Shown: positions 33,590-45,144 of the stretch, piece by piece
Layout: the number at the start of each line of letters is the position of its first letter
How positions within the stretch are numbered: the first letter of the stretch is position 1
Assembly: GCA_020796225.1 (NCBI GenBank)
Contig: CM036755.1
Span: 45,736,306 to 45,800,305 of the forward strand
Direction: 5' to 3'
DNA: 64,000 nt
Origin: Arion vulgaris
Lineage: Eukaryota > Mollusca > Gastropoda > Stylommatophora > Arionidae
Program-made: the position numbers and the translations under genes
Notes under the pieces: generated by a model
Database searches by the model: none
Told to the model about the DNA's origin: nothing
What the model saw: the letters and a program-made list of their open reading frames with translations, nothing else

Positions 33590-34010
33590 TGAGCAGATTG
33601 GAACAAGTTGTCATTCTGCGTCTTAGAACAGGACACAATCAACTTCGCAGCCACATGTATACAAAATTTGGGAATTTAGCCAAGTATACAGGCACACCAG
33701 ACTGCAGAGCACATACTTCAAGACTACCCCGAATATGATACACTGAGACAGAAAACTACACGGACCTCTGTGTGAGCTAAAAAAGACAGTGAAGTTCATA
33801 CAAAAGACAACATTGAATATATAGACAATATTTCAAGCGAACAAGGAACAAGAGAAATGGATACAAGGAAGATAACAACATTGAATATATAGACAATATT
33901 TCAAGCGAACGAAAGATACAAGAAACAACAATGAATATATAAAAAATATTTCAAGCGAACGAAAGGAAGGATGGAGGAACACATCTTAACAGGAAAATGT
34001 GAATATGAAG
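33590..34010 (+). pseudogene. LINE-beta C-terminal scrap and short tandem tail
   Basis: EQVVILRLRTGHNQLRSHMY matches LINE-beta. From 33800 a unit containing CATTGAATATATAGACAATA and TTTCAAGCGAACG is repeated three times. Confidence 0.6.
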
Positions 34011-34194
34011 TAAAATAGTTTTAAAAAACAAAGTTGAAGAATGAACAAAATGAATCACTTGTAATAGATAGTTTTATTGCAACCTACCCTATTATCATAG
34101 ATAATAAATAAACAGATACAAAATGTCACAGAGATATGGTTTTACAGGAGAAATTTGAGAATCTCAACAACTGCTAATCCAACTGCAGACCTCA

Positions 34195-34560
34195 ACCACC
34201 AAATATCAAGCAACAAGCAAACCATCTGCCTCTTCTCGTTCGCTGATGTTCAATGTCTGCATAATGAGTCTGGTTCTCTGGATGTATGCTGTTGTGTTTG
34301 ATAGTTCATCAAGACTTCCAAACAATTTTGCATTGATGTTGGCCAGTGTTCTTTCTGCAGTTGATTCAATTTGTGACAATCTTGTAGGATGTGTTCGGCT
34401 GTCTGTCCACATGCGGGTGATGGAACCAGTCTTAGTCTGTGTAAGTGTCTGTTCAGTCTATGATGTCCAGTTCTGAGTGGAAACAATATCACATGTCTTG
34501 TTCTATCTAGATAGTGGTAATTGTCTCTTTGCTAGTATTCTTTTCTAATGGCCTTGATGA
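34195..34560 (-). pseudogene. LINE-beta C-terminal fragment
   Basis: [32 protein letters not shown] and the end of the ORF on the minus strand. The 3' end is AGCGAACGAGAAGAGG, similar to the SINE tails. Confidence 0.75.
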
Positions 34561-34635
34561 GCGTTTTCTTTTCCTGGAAAGTGATTGATTGTTTGGTTCA
34601 TTGTTTTATTCCCTCCTTTAAACAAACCACTATCA

Positions 34636-34890
34636 CCTGTGTGGTGCTGGGGCCCGTAAGGGAAGCAATGAATAGTACCACTGCAAGCTACAATGCATGT
34701 AGTAAGAGGCAGCTGATGTAGGTCCTAGGGATGCTACCCTAGTAAATAAAAACAGCGCAGAAATCGGATGTGCTGGCCTACTTGTAGGCGCATGACTGGC
34801 ACAATGTACAATCGCTGTTAGGCTCAGATCACATACAAATCACACAGAGTGGTTTACAAGTGGTCGATATGCAGCGTTCGAAGAAGAAAA
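34636..34890 (+). mobile_element. SINE-B with 15-bp target duplication
   Basis: AACAAACCACTATCA at 34621-34635 and 34891-34905 flanks a complete element. Confidence 0.92.
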
Positions 34891-35032
34891 AACAAACCAC
34901 TATCATCAGACTACAAACAGATTGAGAAGTCTTCTTCTTCCTTGTTCTTCCTGCCAGTGATTAGTTATAGTAGTAACACTCAGACCTCTATGAAAGCTGT
35001 GCTAAAGGGAATGTCCCCACTGTTACTATACT

Positions 35033-35150
35033 CTTCTTCTTCTGTATTCGCTGCGTTATGTATTCAGGCATCGCAGGGCCTCTGGTATGGCACTTCTGAA
35101 TGAGTTTTGCGTGAAAGCCTGCTTGGAAGAATTACAGTTATCTTCGTTCT
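35033..35150 (-). mobile_element. SINE-G fragment
   Basis: CTTCTTCTGTATTCGCTGCG to GCGTGAAAGCCTGC, reverse orientation. Confidence 0.55.
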
Positions 35151-35490
35151 GGAGACATGGATGTCAATGGCAATAAGAGAGCAGGCTCTGCCACCATATC
35201 AGAGGGTCAGCCAATAGATAGAGCTGACATTCTGAACGCCCTCATAGAGTGTGACCGTCAAGAGGATTTTAATCTAAATCAATTCATGTCAACTGCTTGA
35301 TTGCAAGAGTTGGAATTGAAGATTGGAGTGACCACAAAAGAAAAGTACAACAGGTATATGAGTAAGCTCATCAATCAACATAAAACTAGTACAGTTAAAT
35401 GCTGGGCGCTGTTGGAGATATTGCGAAGGAGATCGTAGTATTTATGGACATGTCCAGAATGCAATAAAGATATTCAAAACTGAAACAGTG

Positions 35491-35741
35491 ATCTTCTTCT
35501 TCTTTGCGCTCGTTCTTTACGACCAATTTTAATCACTCGTGATATGTTTGATCTTTGCCAAGAACATGTATACGTTGCACATTGGTTTGATAGGCCTCTA
35601 AATGCATAGATTTCTACACATTTAGGACTCGTACATCTGATTTCAGCCAAACCTAATTAGTCCCCTCTAATGACAGGCGTGCCAGGTAACAGTGGTTCTA
35701 TTTTTACACCCCAAATTTGGGCCCCGGTAACCACTCGGGCG
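35491..35741 (-). mobile_element. SINE-A, full length
   Basis: CTTCTTCTTTGCGCTCG to CCACTCGGGCG. Confidence 0.88.
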
Positions 35742-35814
35742 ATTCAGTGATCTGACAACGGACCAAAAAATGACAAAAGAAGATATCAGACAGTTGTTTA
35801 TCTTGGATCATCTT

Positions 35815-35965
35815 TCTTCCTCTTCTACTTTGTGTTCGTTCTTATCAACCAAAGTAATCACTCTCTTTGTGATCTGTGTGGTTTGCGCCAAGAATATGAA
35901 TATGTTGCACACCGGCCCACTGCATGTAGGACAGGTGCATCCAAATTTCGATTTAGTTTTACTTA
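35815..35965 (-). mobile_element. Third SINE-A/B relative, 3' part
   Basis: The minus strand has GGATGCACCTGTCCTAC, GCGCAAACCACACAGATCAC and a GATAAGAACGAACACAAAG tail. It shares A and B tail motifs but belongs to neither. A second copy is at 39390-39525. Confidence 0.65.
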
Positions 35966-36023
35966 GATCTATCTTGGATCAAAAGCACAGTTAGTGTGAT
36001 GACGAGTCAAACAAGATTCCACG

Positions 36024-36209
36024 TTGGTGCCGGGCCTGCAAGGGGAAACAAAGAATAGTACCACTGCGACATACAAAGCATGACGTAAGTGAAATTGGAT
36101 GTGCTGGCCTACTTGTAAGCGAATAACTGGCACAACATACAATCGCTCGTAGGCTCGGATCACATACAAATTATATAGAGCGATATGGAGCGTTCGAAGA
36201 AGAACAAGA
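36024..36209 (+). mobile_element. SINE-B, internally deleted
   Basis: The head runs to ACATACAAAGCATGACG, then jumps to AGTGAAATTGGATGTGCTGG; ends GGAGCGTTCGAAGAAG. Confidence 0.75.
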
Positions 36210-36477
36210 TCCTACTATACATCCAAGTGGTGGCTCTGGTAAAATACTGTATCTCTTCAAAGACAGTAGACATTGACAAGGTTAGGCAAATCTTCTTCCA
36301 AATACGCTGTGCTTCAAACGGATGAGTCTGGTCGATATTGCTGCAAACTACAACAAAACGTAACCAATTTCTTATTTAGAACAACGGCAAGAAAAACAAG
36401 TATTTCATAATAAAACTTAAACAATCTTAGAAAACAAGAACATTAAAAGACCCCAACAATATGGTCAACAATTAGTC

Positions 36478-36708
36478 TTATTTTGTTAAAGGTCTTTCCA
36501 TTTTGGTAGAAAATGGTTCCAGCTGTTCTGATGGAGGAAGCAAACGGTTCAACATATCCATTTTTGGTACAATGTCGCTCATCGATTTTTGAATTTTTTT
36601 TAAGGTTGACAATGTTTCAGTAACACGGCCAAACTGTTCCACATATTTACTGTATTTTTTCTGCCTCTCCACAAGGGCATTCATCAGTACTTGAATTGTG
36701 TGGTCCAT
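36478..36708 (-). CDS. BORCS5: BORCS5 exon 4 (C-terminus)
   Basis: The acceptor is TCCGCAG, followed by 76 codons and TAA at 36478. It encodes the helical [12 protein letters not shown] region and the conserved [12 protein letters not shown] end. Confidence 0.93.
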   Translation of the reverse strand: MDHTIQVLMNALVERQKKYSKYVEQFGRVTETLSTLKKIQKSMSDIVPKMDMLNRLLPPSEQLEPFSTKMERPLTK

Positions 36709-39700
36709 CTGCGGACAAATACAGAATGTGCTATTAATCATTTTAAGGGGAATAAGGGTTATTAAATGTTTCATCTAAAATATTAGAAATTCCTGTAAGT
36801 AAACCAACCAAACCTTCTCTAAAGAACATCTTATCCATCTGCAGCTCAAAGACATTTAACTCTTTCCACACCACGGTGGAAGTCTGTTGCAGCTATTAGC
36901 TGTACACTTCGCCATAGAGTTGCTTCCCTTAGAAGAAGTCTTTCTAGTGTTACTTCTACTATTTTACTTCTACTACCGCCCGAGTGGTTACCGGAGCCCA
37001 AATTTATTTGGGGTGTAAAGAATAGAACCACTGTAACCTGCCACGCATGTCATAAGGCGACTAAGGAGGTTTGGCTGAAATCGGATGCACATGTCCTAAA
37101 CATGTAGAAGTCTATGCGTTTAGGAGCCTACCAAACCAATGTGCAACGTATACACGTTCTTGACAAAGATCAAACATATCACAAAGAGTGATTAAAAATG
37201 GTAGTAAAGAACGAACGCAAAGAAGAAGAAAACTTCTACTACTTTTTAACCTTGTTATTCTAATATGGTGTCCAGTTTTCTTCTAATTAGTATATAATAA
37301 GATATATATATATGTTTATTTATTAACGAATAGTCAGAATTTATTTTTACCTCCCTTGAATTAACTGTTTAAAAATTGAGGAAATAACTCAGCGTGGAAA
37401 GAGTTAATGCTGTTAATGCAATACTGCATGCTCTTTCAATGTCATGAACACCTATATGCGCAGGACAGTAGATCCACGCAAGCAGGAGGTTGGAAAACTC
37501 TATAGATGACATCCACTTAAACCGTAACCTGTCATTTTAGGCCTTACAAAGCATCGACTTAGTCAGACATAACAACAACCTCAGTAAACAAAGTCTCAGA
37601 GAGCCATTAAAGAGCAGCAGTAAAGGTCTCAATCTACATCCTCATACTTCTACTTTGCTCGCTCTACACAAACCACTTCTTAAACCACAATTGGTGGTCG
37701 GTATGTGATTTGTCCCTCAGAGCGCAAGTTCATTGTGTCAGTCAACTACAGACCTGTAGACCAGCACATCCAGTTTATTCACACTTTTTATTCGGTTCAC
37801 ATCCCTTGTAAGACCCAACAATTTAGTAATGAAAATAATTAATTTAAAAAAATTAAAATGTTTTATTTTTAAATAAAAAAATTATCGATCTAGGAGAGCC
37901 TATCCCCCAAGGTGAGCCATTGTCCTCACAATCAAAGTTTCCCGGCCTACACCACTGGGAGGTGGGTTTGGCTTGTGTGTTCTACTAGAGCCAAGGGAAG
38001 ACAAAGAAAAGATGGATAGACAATATCAAGACCACACTAAATAAACACGAATATAACAATAAGGATGACTCATCTAGCCCTGGAATGCAAATTAAAGCTC
38101 CCACCCCTACGCTTAATGGCAAGAGTGGACAACGAATTCTATCTTCCACATGGGGAAAGACAATAGATTCTGCCATGTTCACTTCATGATCCGTCAGAAT
38201 GGCAACAATACTAACCTCTTTAACTCGAATACACAAAGCATTTTGATCAAAAGCTACTGCCTCTGCCAACTGTCGTAGATGGTCCTGGTACCTCAGACAC
38301 ATCAGTAAAACCTATCAGTAAAAATAACGACACTTATTTAGTTATTTGAAATGATCGCCACAGGTGGAACTGTAGAATAATTCTTAGATGAGAGCTAAGA
38401 GCATTTAAGATAAAAATAAGTTTGTGGGTGTGTCCATCATGTTTGTGTGTGGAGGAAGGGGTGAGGGGTGGGGGAGTATTCATTGTGTGTGTGTGTATAT
38501 ATATCTTCTTCTTTGTGTTTGGTTTCGTATGCTCGTATAAACCATGAGATGGGTTGCCTCTATGAAGCTGCATGTCAGTTGGGAGTTCCTTAAGAGTTCC
38601 CCATAGCTTGCTCTGTAAGCTTCGTTCATGAGGCCATGTTTCGTTGGTGTATGTAGTGTGTGTATATAACCTAAGTGCAACATGTAAACACAAAGCAATG
38701 TAGTTTTACAAAGTACAAAAACAAGTTGTTTGCTTCTAAAATATTACCAGTTACTTTTGTTGTCTAGATAGTCATTCTTACCTACCTTTCTTCTTTGAAT
38801 GCTCCATATTTATCACTTGTTAACCACTCTTGTGATTTGTATGTGATCTGAGTCTAAGAGCGATTGTACGCTGTGCAAGTTATGCGCCATTAAGTAGACT
38901 AGCACTTACAAATTTATGCAATGCTTTTTATTTACTAGGGTAGCTTCTCTAGGCCGCTACCTCAGTCGCCTCTTATGACATGCCTTGTAGGTCGCAGTGT
39001 TACTATTCTTTGCTCCCTTTGCGAGTCTGGCGACACACGGGCGACCTACCCTGCAATTCTTCTTCTTCTGGGTTCAACTTCTGCTTAACAAATACTCCTG
39101 TATGTGTCATAAACAGGGCGGTGCACTTGAGGTTTTCACTGGTCCCCCATAGTTTGTTTTGTAGAATATTTCCTAGGATAACTAGAAAATAGTCAGATCA
39201 CTCCACATGGGAAGCACGCTGATTACTTTTGAGTATGAGGCGAGCACCATAAAACAACATCATCAACACTACTTCAAAATTATGTGAAGGAAAAAAGATT
39301 TTCTTTAAAATAAAAAGATGGAGGGAAGAAAACTACAATGCAGACCAAGAAAACGCAGAAAAGACAACATTGAAGATCTATAGGAAGAAGTTAGGATGCA
39401 CTTTTCCTACACACCATGGAAGCATATAAACTGGGAAGCAACGTATTTATGTTCTAGGTGCAAACCACACAGATCCCAAAGATTTGTTAACTTTGTTGAT
39501 AAGAATGAGCGCAAAGAAGAAGTAGACAAAGAAATACTAGGAGTCAACAGTTGGGTATAGAAGGCTAATAAATGAAGGAAGGTGTTAACACTTTAGCTGC
39601 CACCGACGACAAAAGTCGGCGAAATACAAACTCCCTTTCGCTGCCGTCGTTGACTTTTGTCGCCGACATGTGCCATTGACAATGTCTTTTTAAGCGGGAG

Positions 39701-42700
39701 TATCGCTTGCCAAAACGGGGTTCCGTGACGTACTACCTCCGTATTGTTCCGACGAGCTCTCCAAAATGGCGGTTTCTAACACACATGCGGTAAACGTCGG
39801 TATAAGTTCGAGTTTTCTCAATTTTCGTAAGTAAACAATTTTCAAAATGGACAACGTAGCTGATGAATAGTGATGTCCAAAATGACTCTTTTCTGACTTT
39901 TTAGCCAGTGATGGTGTTAAAACGAACTCTGAATGTGATATGAATTTGAACTGTGATTCACGTGACGATGTTAATAGATGGATAGCAGACATTCCCAGGG
40001 ATACAGGAGTAGGTGACGGACACCCATCTAGAAAACGACGGCATATCATACTGTGGATAGGTGGTATCAGTTACTACAATAGCTTGTGGATTATAAAGAA
40101 TATATTCCACATATAGACAGGTTAGTAGCTCATTAATATATGAATACTATTCCATAGTTTAAAAGTCCTAAGTTTATTATTTACAATATTTTAAAATTGT
40201 CACCCTGAAAACTGATCATGCCGAAAAAATAGCGTGTTGGTGAGCCAGACTTTATTGAAAAATCGCTGGCAGCAAAAGTGTTAATTGCAATGATGAGCCC
40301 CAAATGCTCAGAACGCCCGAGTGGTTACCAGGATGTAAAGAATAGAACCACTGTTACCTGCCACGCAGGTCGTAAGAGGTAACTAAGGAGGTTTGGCTGA
40401 AATCGGATGCATGTGTCCGCTAGGGAATGCTAACCTGAAACAAATACTTGCAGAAAACGGATGCACCAGGCCGTAAGATGCATAACATGGTGCAACAACC
40501 CCTCACAATGAGGAATGGGATAATGGATTTTACGGTTGCCAATCTGCCTCTGAGATTTAGTCACGTAGTAAGAATGTCAGACCTACCATCACAAGGGAGG
40601 CCAAAACTTACTGTGGGAAGAGATCGGCACAAATGGGGAAACAGAAATCATAGGAATTATATTCTACAGAACTGTCCTCAGTATGCAGACTTGAGAAGAA
40701 AGAGGTGGCCCACTTACACTAGCGTCCAAGACAAACTGTATGGCGTGGCTGATGCAGACAGCTGCCTTTATTAGAGAATCCGAAATCCCAATCTAGTGAG
40801 AATGCAGAAGAAAATGCTCGGAAAGCTGAAGAAGAAGATTAAGTTTAAAAATAACAAAGATAATTTGCAGAAAATTCTAGAAGCACCTGTTTGTGATCAA
40901 GCTTGTCCAGTATATCTGTTTCTTTGCTCCCAACAGGAAAGTTTAACGATGTTCTTATGATTGGAAAGAAAACAGGAATTGTGTGAAGTTTTGTCAGCTC
41001 AGGGTCAGGATCCTTCACTGGAAAATATCCATCAGCTACGACAATAATCTCATGCTTCGGTGTTCCATCTTTCTCTTGTTTGACAACAGGTCTCTGTGTT
41101 TTCTGAGGTCGAGGAGACTGACGAGGGGAATCTGGGTAAAGAATGAAATTCAGTCAATATTTTGATCATCGAAATACTGCAAAATAATCAGAAGCAATGG
41201 ATCAGAGTTATTTTGTTAGATAACTTCTTCTTCTTCAGTGTGCGACCACTATGAATTCAGACATAGTTCATCTAGTATGATGCTTCTGACTGATTTTTGT
41301 GCAAAGGCATGCTTTCCTTATTAACAGTGTCCCCCACCATACAGGAGTGCCCTTCTCCGGTTTCAGAGGTATGTTAGATAACAAAACTGACGCCACTGCG
41401 CTCCTAGGAGCAGACCTATAGGTACTCGATATCTGTCAGCAGATGTCAAAAATATGTGCTTGTTGATAGCTACCGCAGCTCACTGGTTATACACATCTTA
41501 GTGCAATTTTTCCAGACCCCTAAGATTGTTGCCAGAGCCATTAAGTTCGTGATTTGAGCAACACTCTTGGCAAATCTTTGACACTTCTCTGAAGAACATG
41601 TTCTCAATACACATTCTCAATTAATTAAGTATTAATATCTTGTGATATCTTTTCACATAGGCATCCCATCAATGAGGAGAGGAAGAATACCACAAAGAAG
41701 ATGAATTCAAGATCTGATAGATGACCTGACCATGTCAGCAATGGAGGTGGGACATATAGTCTATGTGAGAGAGAAAATCCCAAAGACCTAGAATGACAAA
41801 GTTGTGTAGGAAAGCAAAGTAAATAAAAAAGCATCGCAGAAATCGAACGTGCTGGCCTACAGGCACATAACTGGCACAACGTAAATCGATCTTAGGCTCA
41901 GATCACATACAAATCACACAGAGTGGTCAACATGGATCATTCGTAGAAGAAGATATCCTTTCCAGTCATCACAATATTTATTTCCAGCTTTCTTCTTCAT
42001 GTGCTCTTTGGGTTTCCTCTGCTTGTTTTATAGAACCATGCCCTCCTTGCTATTCTATTAGCTGGTCTTCTTAATGTATGTTCTATCCAATATCAGTGTC
42101 TTTTTTAAATCTCTTGTTTCACTGGTATCTTTGATTCTTTCCCTGCATTCCTCATTAGTAACCTTTCATAACACAAATTTATGTAATTATGAATATTTTT
42201 GGTTGCTATTGTTGTTGTTCTCCATGTATTCGTTCAGCACATAAGGACTGACTTTACATTTTAGTTAAATATCCTTAGCTTAGATTTTTTTTTTTTTTTA
42301 AACTGTGGTAGACGACTCCATGCCCGACACTCATTAGTCATCTATTATGACACACATGACAGATTTTGATTCCTTGTTCACCTTTCATATCTGACAACAC
42401 AAAGGGACATGTAGTCTTCTTCCTCTTCTCATTCGCTGTTATTCAATGTCTACACAATGACTCCGGTTCTCGTGATGTATGTTGTTGTGTTTGCTGGTTC
42501 ATCAAGACTTCCAAACACCTTTGCATGGATGTTTGTCTCTGTTGGCCAGTGTTCTTTCCGCAGTTGATTCATCAGGTTACAATCTTGCTGGATGTGTTCG
42601 GCTGTCTGTCCACATGCGAGTTATGGAACTAATCTTAGTCTGGAGACACGGTAATTACTACTGTAATAATGTATGGATCCCAAATGGAGCTGTGTTTCAA

Positions 42701-43065
42701 GTCGAGGCATTTTGAAACCATGTCCGTACAAGATGATAAACTGGTTACCAAAATAAAATACGATGCCAGTAGATGGATAAGTGACGACTTAAATCATACA
42801 TAGTAAAGCAGCGACTTAAAGTATGATTATAAACATATAGATCACTAGTGTCCAACAATCTGCGGTTATTAGCTATAACTGAGTATAACTATAAGCCTAA
42901 CTATAATTACTTTACTACTAGACTAGAGCTACTTTACTTACGTGATGAATAAGAATCAATTGGTTTACTGATGGAATATTGTGTGTAAGGTATTTCTTCG
43001 TCCCGCTGTGATCTCAAACTACTACCTGGTACGCCAGCAGGCAAGGAACTTTGATCAGAGCCCAT
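36478..43065 (-). CDS. BORCS5: BLOC-1-related complex subunit 5 (myrlysin), 4 exons
   Basis: Exons are 43065-42942, 41131-40887, 38311-38216 and 36708-36478. All junctions keep frame and give 231 residues, against about 196 in human. BORCS5 anchors the BORC complex to lysosomes, where BORC recruits ARL8 and kinesin so that lysosomes move outward. The start MGSDQSS fits the N-myristoylation pattern (Gly2, Ser6) used by this protein. Family hallmarks are the HEIIVVADG segment (exon 2), CLRYQDHL and [11 protein letters not shown] (exon 3), ERQKKYSKY, and [12 protein letters not shown] near the C-terminus (exon 4). The central part is predicted helical, as expected of the Loh12CR1/BORCS5 domain. 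The region between the myristoylated start and the conserved core is longer and divergent. Introns hold a piggyBac remnant, SINEs and LINE scraps. The identification rests on remembered family sequence and is strong. Confidence 0.93.
36977..37231 (+). mobile_element. SINE-A, full length, with 11-bp target duplication
   Basis: ACTTCTACTAC at 36966-36976 and 37232-37242. Lies in BORCS5 intron 3. Confidence 0.92.
37659..37800 (-). mobile_element. Distant SINE-B relative
   Basis: The TATGTGATTTGTCCCTCAGAGCGC and CCAGCACATCCAGTTTATTC order follows SINE-B, but divergence is high. Confidence 0.45.
38216..38311 (-). CDS. BORCS5: BORCS5 exon 3
   Basis: Thirty-two codons in phase 0, acceptor ACTGATAG and donor GTTAGT. 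It contains CLRYQDHL and [11 protein letters not shown], the most conserved stretch of the family. Confidence 0.95.
38505..38690 (-). mobile_element. LINE-beta 3' end
   Basis: Reverse copy of 56919-57129: AGCTTGCTCTGTAAGC, GAAGCTGCATGTCAGTTGG and an AAACACAAAGAAGAAG end. Confidence 0.7.
38786..39051 (-). mobile_element. SINE-B, full length
   Basis: TTCTTTGAATGCTCCATA to GCGACACACGGGCG. Confidence 0.85.
39300..39525 (+). mobile_element. LINE scrap fused to third SINE-A/B relative
   Basis: 39300-39385 reads like a LINE C-terminus ([14 protein letters not shown]). 39390-39525 is the second copy of the SINE 3' part seen at 35815-35965, ending GAGCGCAAAGAAGAAG. Confidence 0.55.
39589..40280. mobile_element. 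piggyBac-like non-autonomous element
   Basis: TTAA at 39585-39588 and 40281-40284 brackets 692 bp with terminal inverted repeats CACTTTAGCTGCCA and TGGCAGCAAAAGTG (13 of 14 pair). Near the left end is a second inverted pair around GACAAAAGTCGGCG. Internal coding debris ([19 protein letters not shown]) resembles a transposase N-terminal region, but the catalytic part is absent. It sits in BORCS5 intron 2. Confidence 0.8.
40311..40815 (+). mobile_element. SINE-A/LINE-beta chimera
   Basis: SINE-A head (CGCCCGAGTGGTTACC, AGAATAGAACCACTG) joined to LINE-beta coding 3' end ([26 protein letters not shown]), ending GAGAATGCAGAAGAAAATG. AAATGCTCAGAA before and AAATGCTCGGAA after look like a slightly diverged target duplication. 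Confidence 0.8.
40887..41131 (-). CDS. BORCS5: BORCS5 exon 2
   Basis: The acceptor is TTTACCCAG. Two bases complete a His codon, then come 81 codons. The donor is GTGCTT, a weak match but in frame (phase 0) with exon 3. The exon encodes a basic Pro-rich linker, the conserved HEIIVVADG core and the LDKLDHKQ segment that leads into exon 3. Confidence 0.88.
41228..41375 (-). mobile_element. SINE-G fragment
   Basis: Minus-strand CAAAAATCAGTCAGAAGC and a GAATTCATAG-type end near 41250. Confidence 0.55.
41480..41615 (+). mobile_element. SINE-D, degenerate
   Basis: CCCCTAAGATTGTTGCCAGAG and CAACACTCTTGGCA follow the SINE-D body; the head is eroded. Confidence 0.5.
41668..41812 (+). pseudogene. LINE-alpha C-terminal scrap
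   Basis: Encodes RRGRIPQRR, a stop, IQDLIDDL and [11 protein letters not shown], matching the alpha C-terminus. Confidence 0.6.
41815..41953 (+). mobile_element. SINE-B, 5'-truncated
   Basis: Starts at AAGTAAATAAAAAAGCATCGC and ends with a diverged B tail, GATCATTCGTAGAAGAAG. Confidence 0.75.
41985..42170 (-). pseudogene. LINE fragment
   Basis: Reverse-oriented LINE-like stretch similar in style to 46150-46330. Low confidence. Confidence 0.35.
42425..42650 (-). pseudogene. LINE-beta C-terminal fragment
   Basis: Same segment as 34195-34480 and 52400-52640 (GCGAATGAGAAGAGG end; CCACATGCG...CAGCCGAACACATCC). Confidence 0.7.
42942..43065 (-). CDS. BORCS5: BORCS5 exon 1
   Basis: ATG at 43065, 41 codons plus one base, donor GTAAGT at 42941. 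It encodes the myristoylation signal and a polar N-terminal linker. Confidence 0.88.
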
Positions 43066-43449
43066 TTAACTGTTTATAAATTACGTATTTTATCGTGATT
43101 AGCTAAATAAAGCAGCTAACTGGATGTTGTTTCTGGAACTGTTGATGTTTATGTATGCGACAACCTTCCGGAAGTCACCAGCACTCTTCAGTATGATCAC
43201 TTTTTTGTTTGTGTTTGTCCCAAAAACAACAATTCGCCAATATAGTTGCTAAACTCGCCACTACAGTTTATAAATAATCATTTTATACGTGTTTAAATTA
43301 GCTAATAGTCTTACTATACAAAACGATAAATATTTACAAAGAAGCTAACTTCCATATTATTGAATATTAAATGCTGGTTAACTAAACCCGAGTAAAGTCC
43401 CTTATTTGAAACTCTCCTACCGAAAAAAACCGTATTTATAGCCAGTTTC

Positions 43450-43885
43450 TATATGGAGATTTCCTCCTATCACCAAGGACGCCATAGCGATATAAAAGAT
43501 GTTTACAAGATGCTATTACACCATTTTTTAAACTACAAAACCGAAACTGCAAGTGTCACACGTAAACAATATCAGACTAAGCTAGATCATATTATATTTG
43601 TACCAGTCTTTAGACTTAGAATGGGACACTGCAGTCTCAGAGCACATCCCCACAGAATGGGTCTCAGGGACTCGACAGCCTGCCCCTGTGGAGGACCTAA
43701 GCAGTTCCCAGAGCACATCCTGCAAGACTGCCCCAGTCTGAGTAGTGTGAAAATGGAGATCTGGCCAACAGAAACAACCCTACAAGACAAACTAGGGGGT
43801 TGAGGACCCCAAGCACACCGCCCTGTTTATGACACATACCGTAGTCGCATAGCAGAAGTTGATCGCAGAAGAAGAGAAATTATAT
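43450..43885 (+). pseudogene. LINE-beta C-terminal fragment
   Basis: Encodes [39 protein letters not shown] and a stop at 43801. It ends GATCGCAGAAGAAGAG. Related copy: 48890-49110 (minus). Confidence 0.8.
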
Positions 43886-44516
43886 TTGTAATTTAAAAGT
43901 GCAAATCGAATAAAGGATCGAATACAAAAAACGTGGATAACAACTAAGGAAATAGAAAATATTTGCCGCACAGTAAAAACTGTGCATAAAAACCATATAT
44001 AATATACAATGGCCTGTGAATGAAAATACCATACGTTTGGTATTAGTTTTTAGTACAGTGCTTAAGACAAAGAAATATCTATAGTTCCTTAATTGTTTGA
44101 CGCTTTCATGTATTGTAAATTAAAGATTTAAAATACGAAATGCCTTATTTTATATATACTGTAAATATATAAAGTCTCTGTGCACTGACTACATTGATCA
44201 AAATTATGTACACATGCATTTTAGTATTGAAGTTGTGATCGTCATAACCATATTGACGTTTGAACATTTGTAATAAAAGTTTTGGTACTAATCCAAACCA
44301 TTTTTCTTTGATTATTGACTACTGGTGGGTGATGTGGTCAACATGATTTCAGACTTAATAACAGTGCAGCAAACAAAACTATGTAATTTAGTGACAGTGA
44401 TAATAGGGACAAAGGCATTTAAAAAACATAACAAAGAAATTATGAAACATTAAGTAGAAAAGTAGTTTTACACAACAGTGAGTAAGTTTAAATGCCGCTG
44501 TGTCTTGTTTCTGTTC

Positions 44517-44745
44517 TTTGTTTGATTGATAGGAACATCATCATTGCACTTCAGTGAGTAGCCATGTGTGCTCCAATCTCTTTCTTACACAGAAGATCTC
44601 ATTGGCAGTGCACACATTTCCTAGCTCCGACAAGGGCTCCCGATGACGTTTTGAAGATGATAAAGATATTGTTGTAGGAATTTTATTGTTAATCTTTTCT
44701 AAGGAATTTTGTCCAGGCAGTGGCTTTCCAGCCTGCTCTTCAGTA
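44517..44745 (-). mobile_element. SINE-C, 5'-truncated
   Basis: TTTGATTGATAGGAACATCA and the CATTGCACTTCAGTGAGTAG block, reverse orientation. Confidence 0.7.
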
Positions 44746-44887
44746 AAGCTACAAAACTTTGTATTTTCTTATTACATTTAGTGATAACCAGCACAGACAG
44801 TAGTTATACAAATAACACAATACTGTAACATTAACAAGCGATAGTAATGGCCCAACACAAAATTTAGAAATACCTTGTGTAGGAATC

Positions 44888-45045
44888 CTTCTGCGTTCTC
44901 ACTAGATTTAGATTTTGGATTCTCTAATAAAGGCAGCTGTCTGCCTCAGATTGTCAGTCACGCCATACAGTTTGTCTTGGACGCTGGTGTAAGTGGGCCA
45001 CCTCTTTCTTCTCAGGTCTGCATACTGGGGGAAGTTCCGTAGGAC
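44888..45045 (-). mobile_element. LINE-beta 3' end (as in the chimeras)
   Basis: The minus strand encodes [20 protein letters not shown] and [16 protein letters not shown], ending GAGAACGCAGAAGG. Confidence 0.75.
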
Positions 45046-45144
45046 ATCAATCACAAATACATACAATTTAAAATCATCTGTTCAAGTGAGTTATCTTTCT
45101 GAATAAAATGCATGTAGATGCACTGTTTACAAGTTCAAGTGGGG

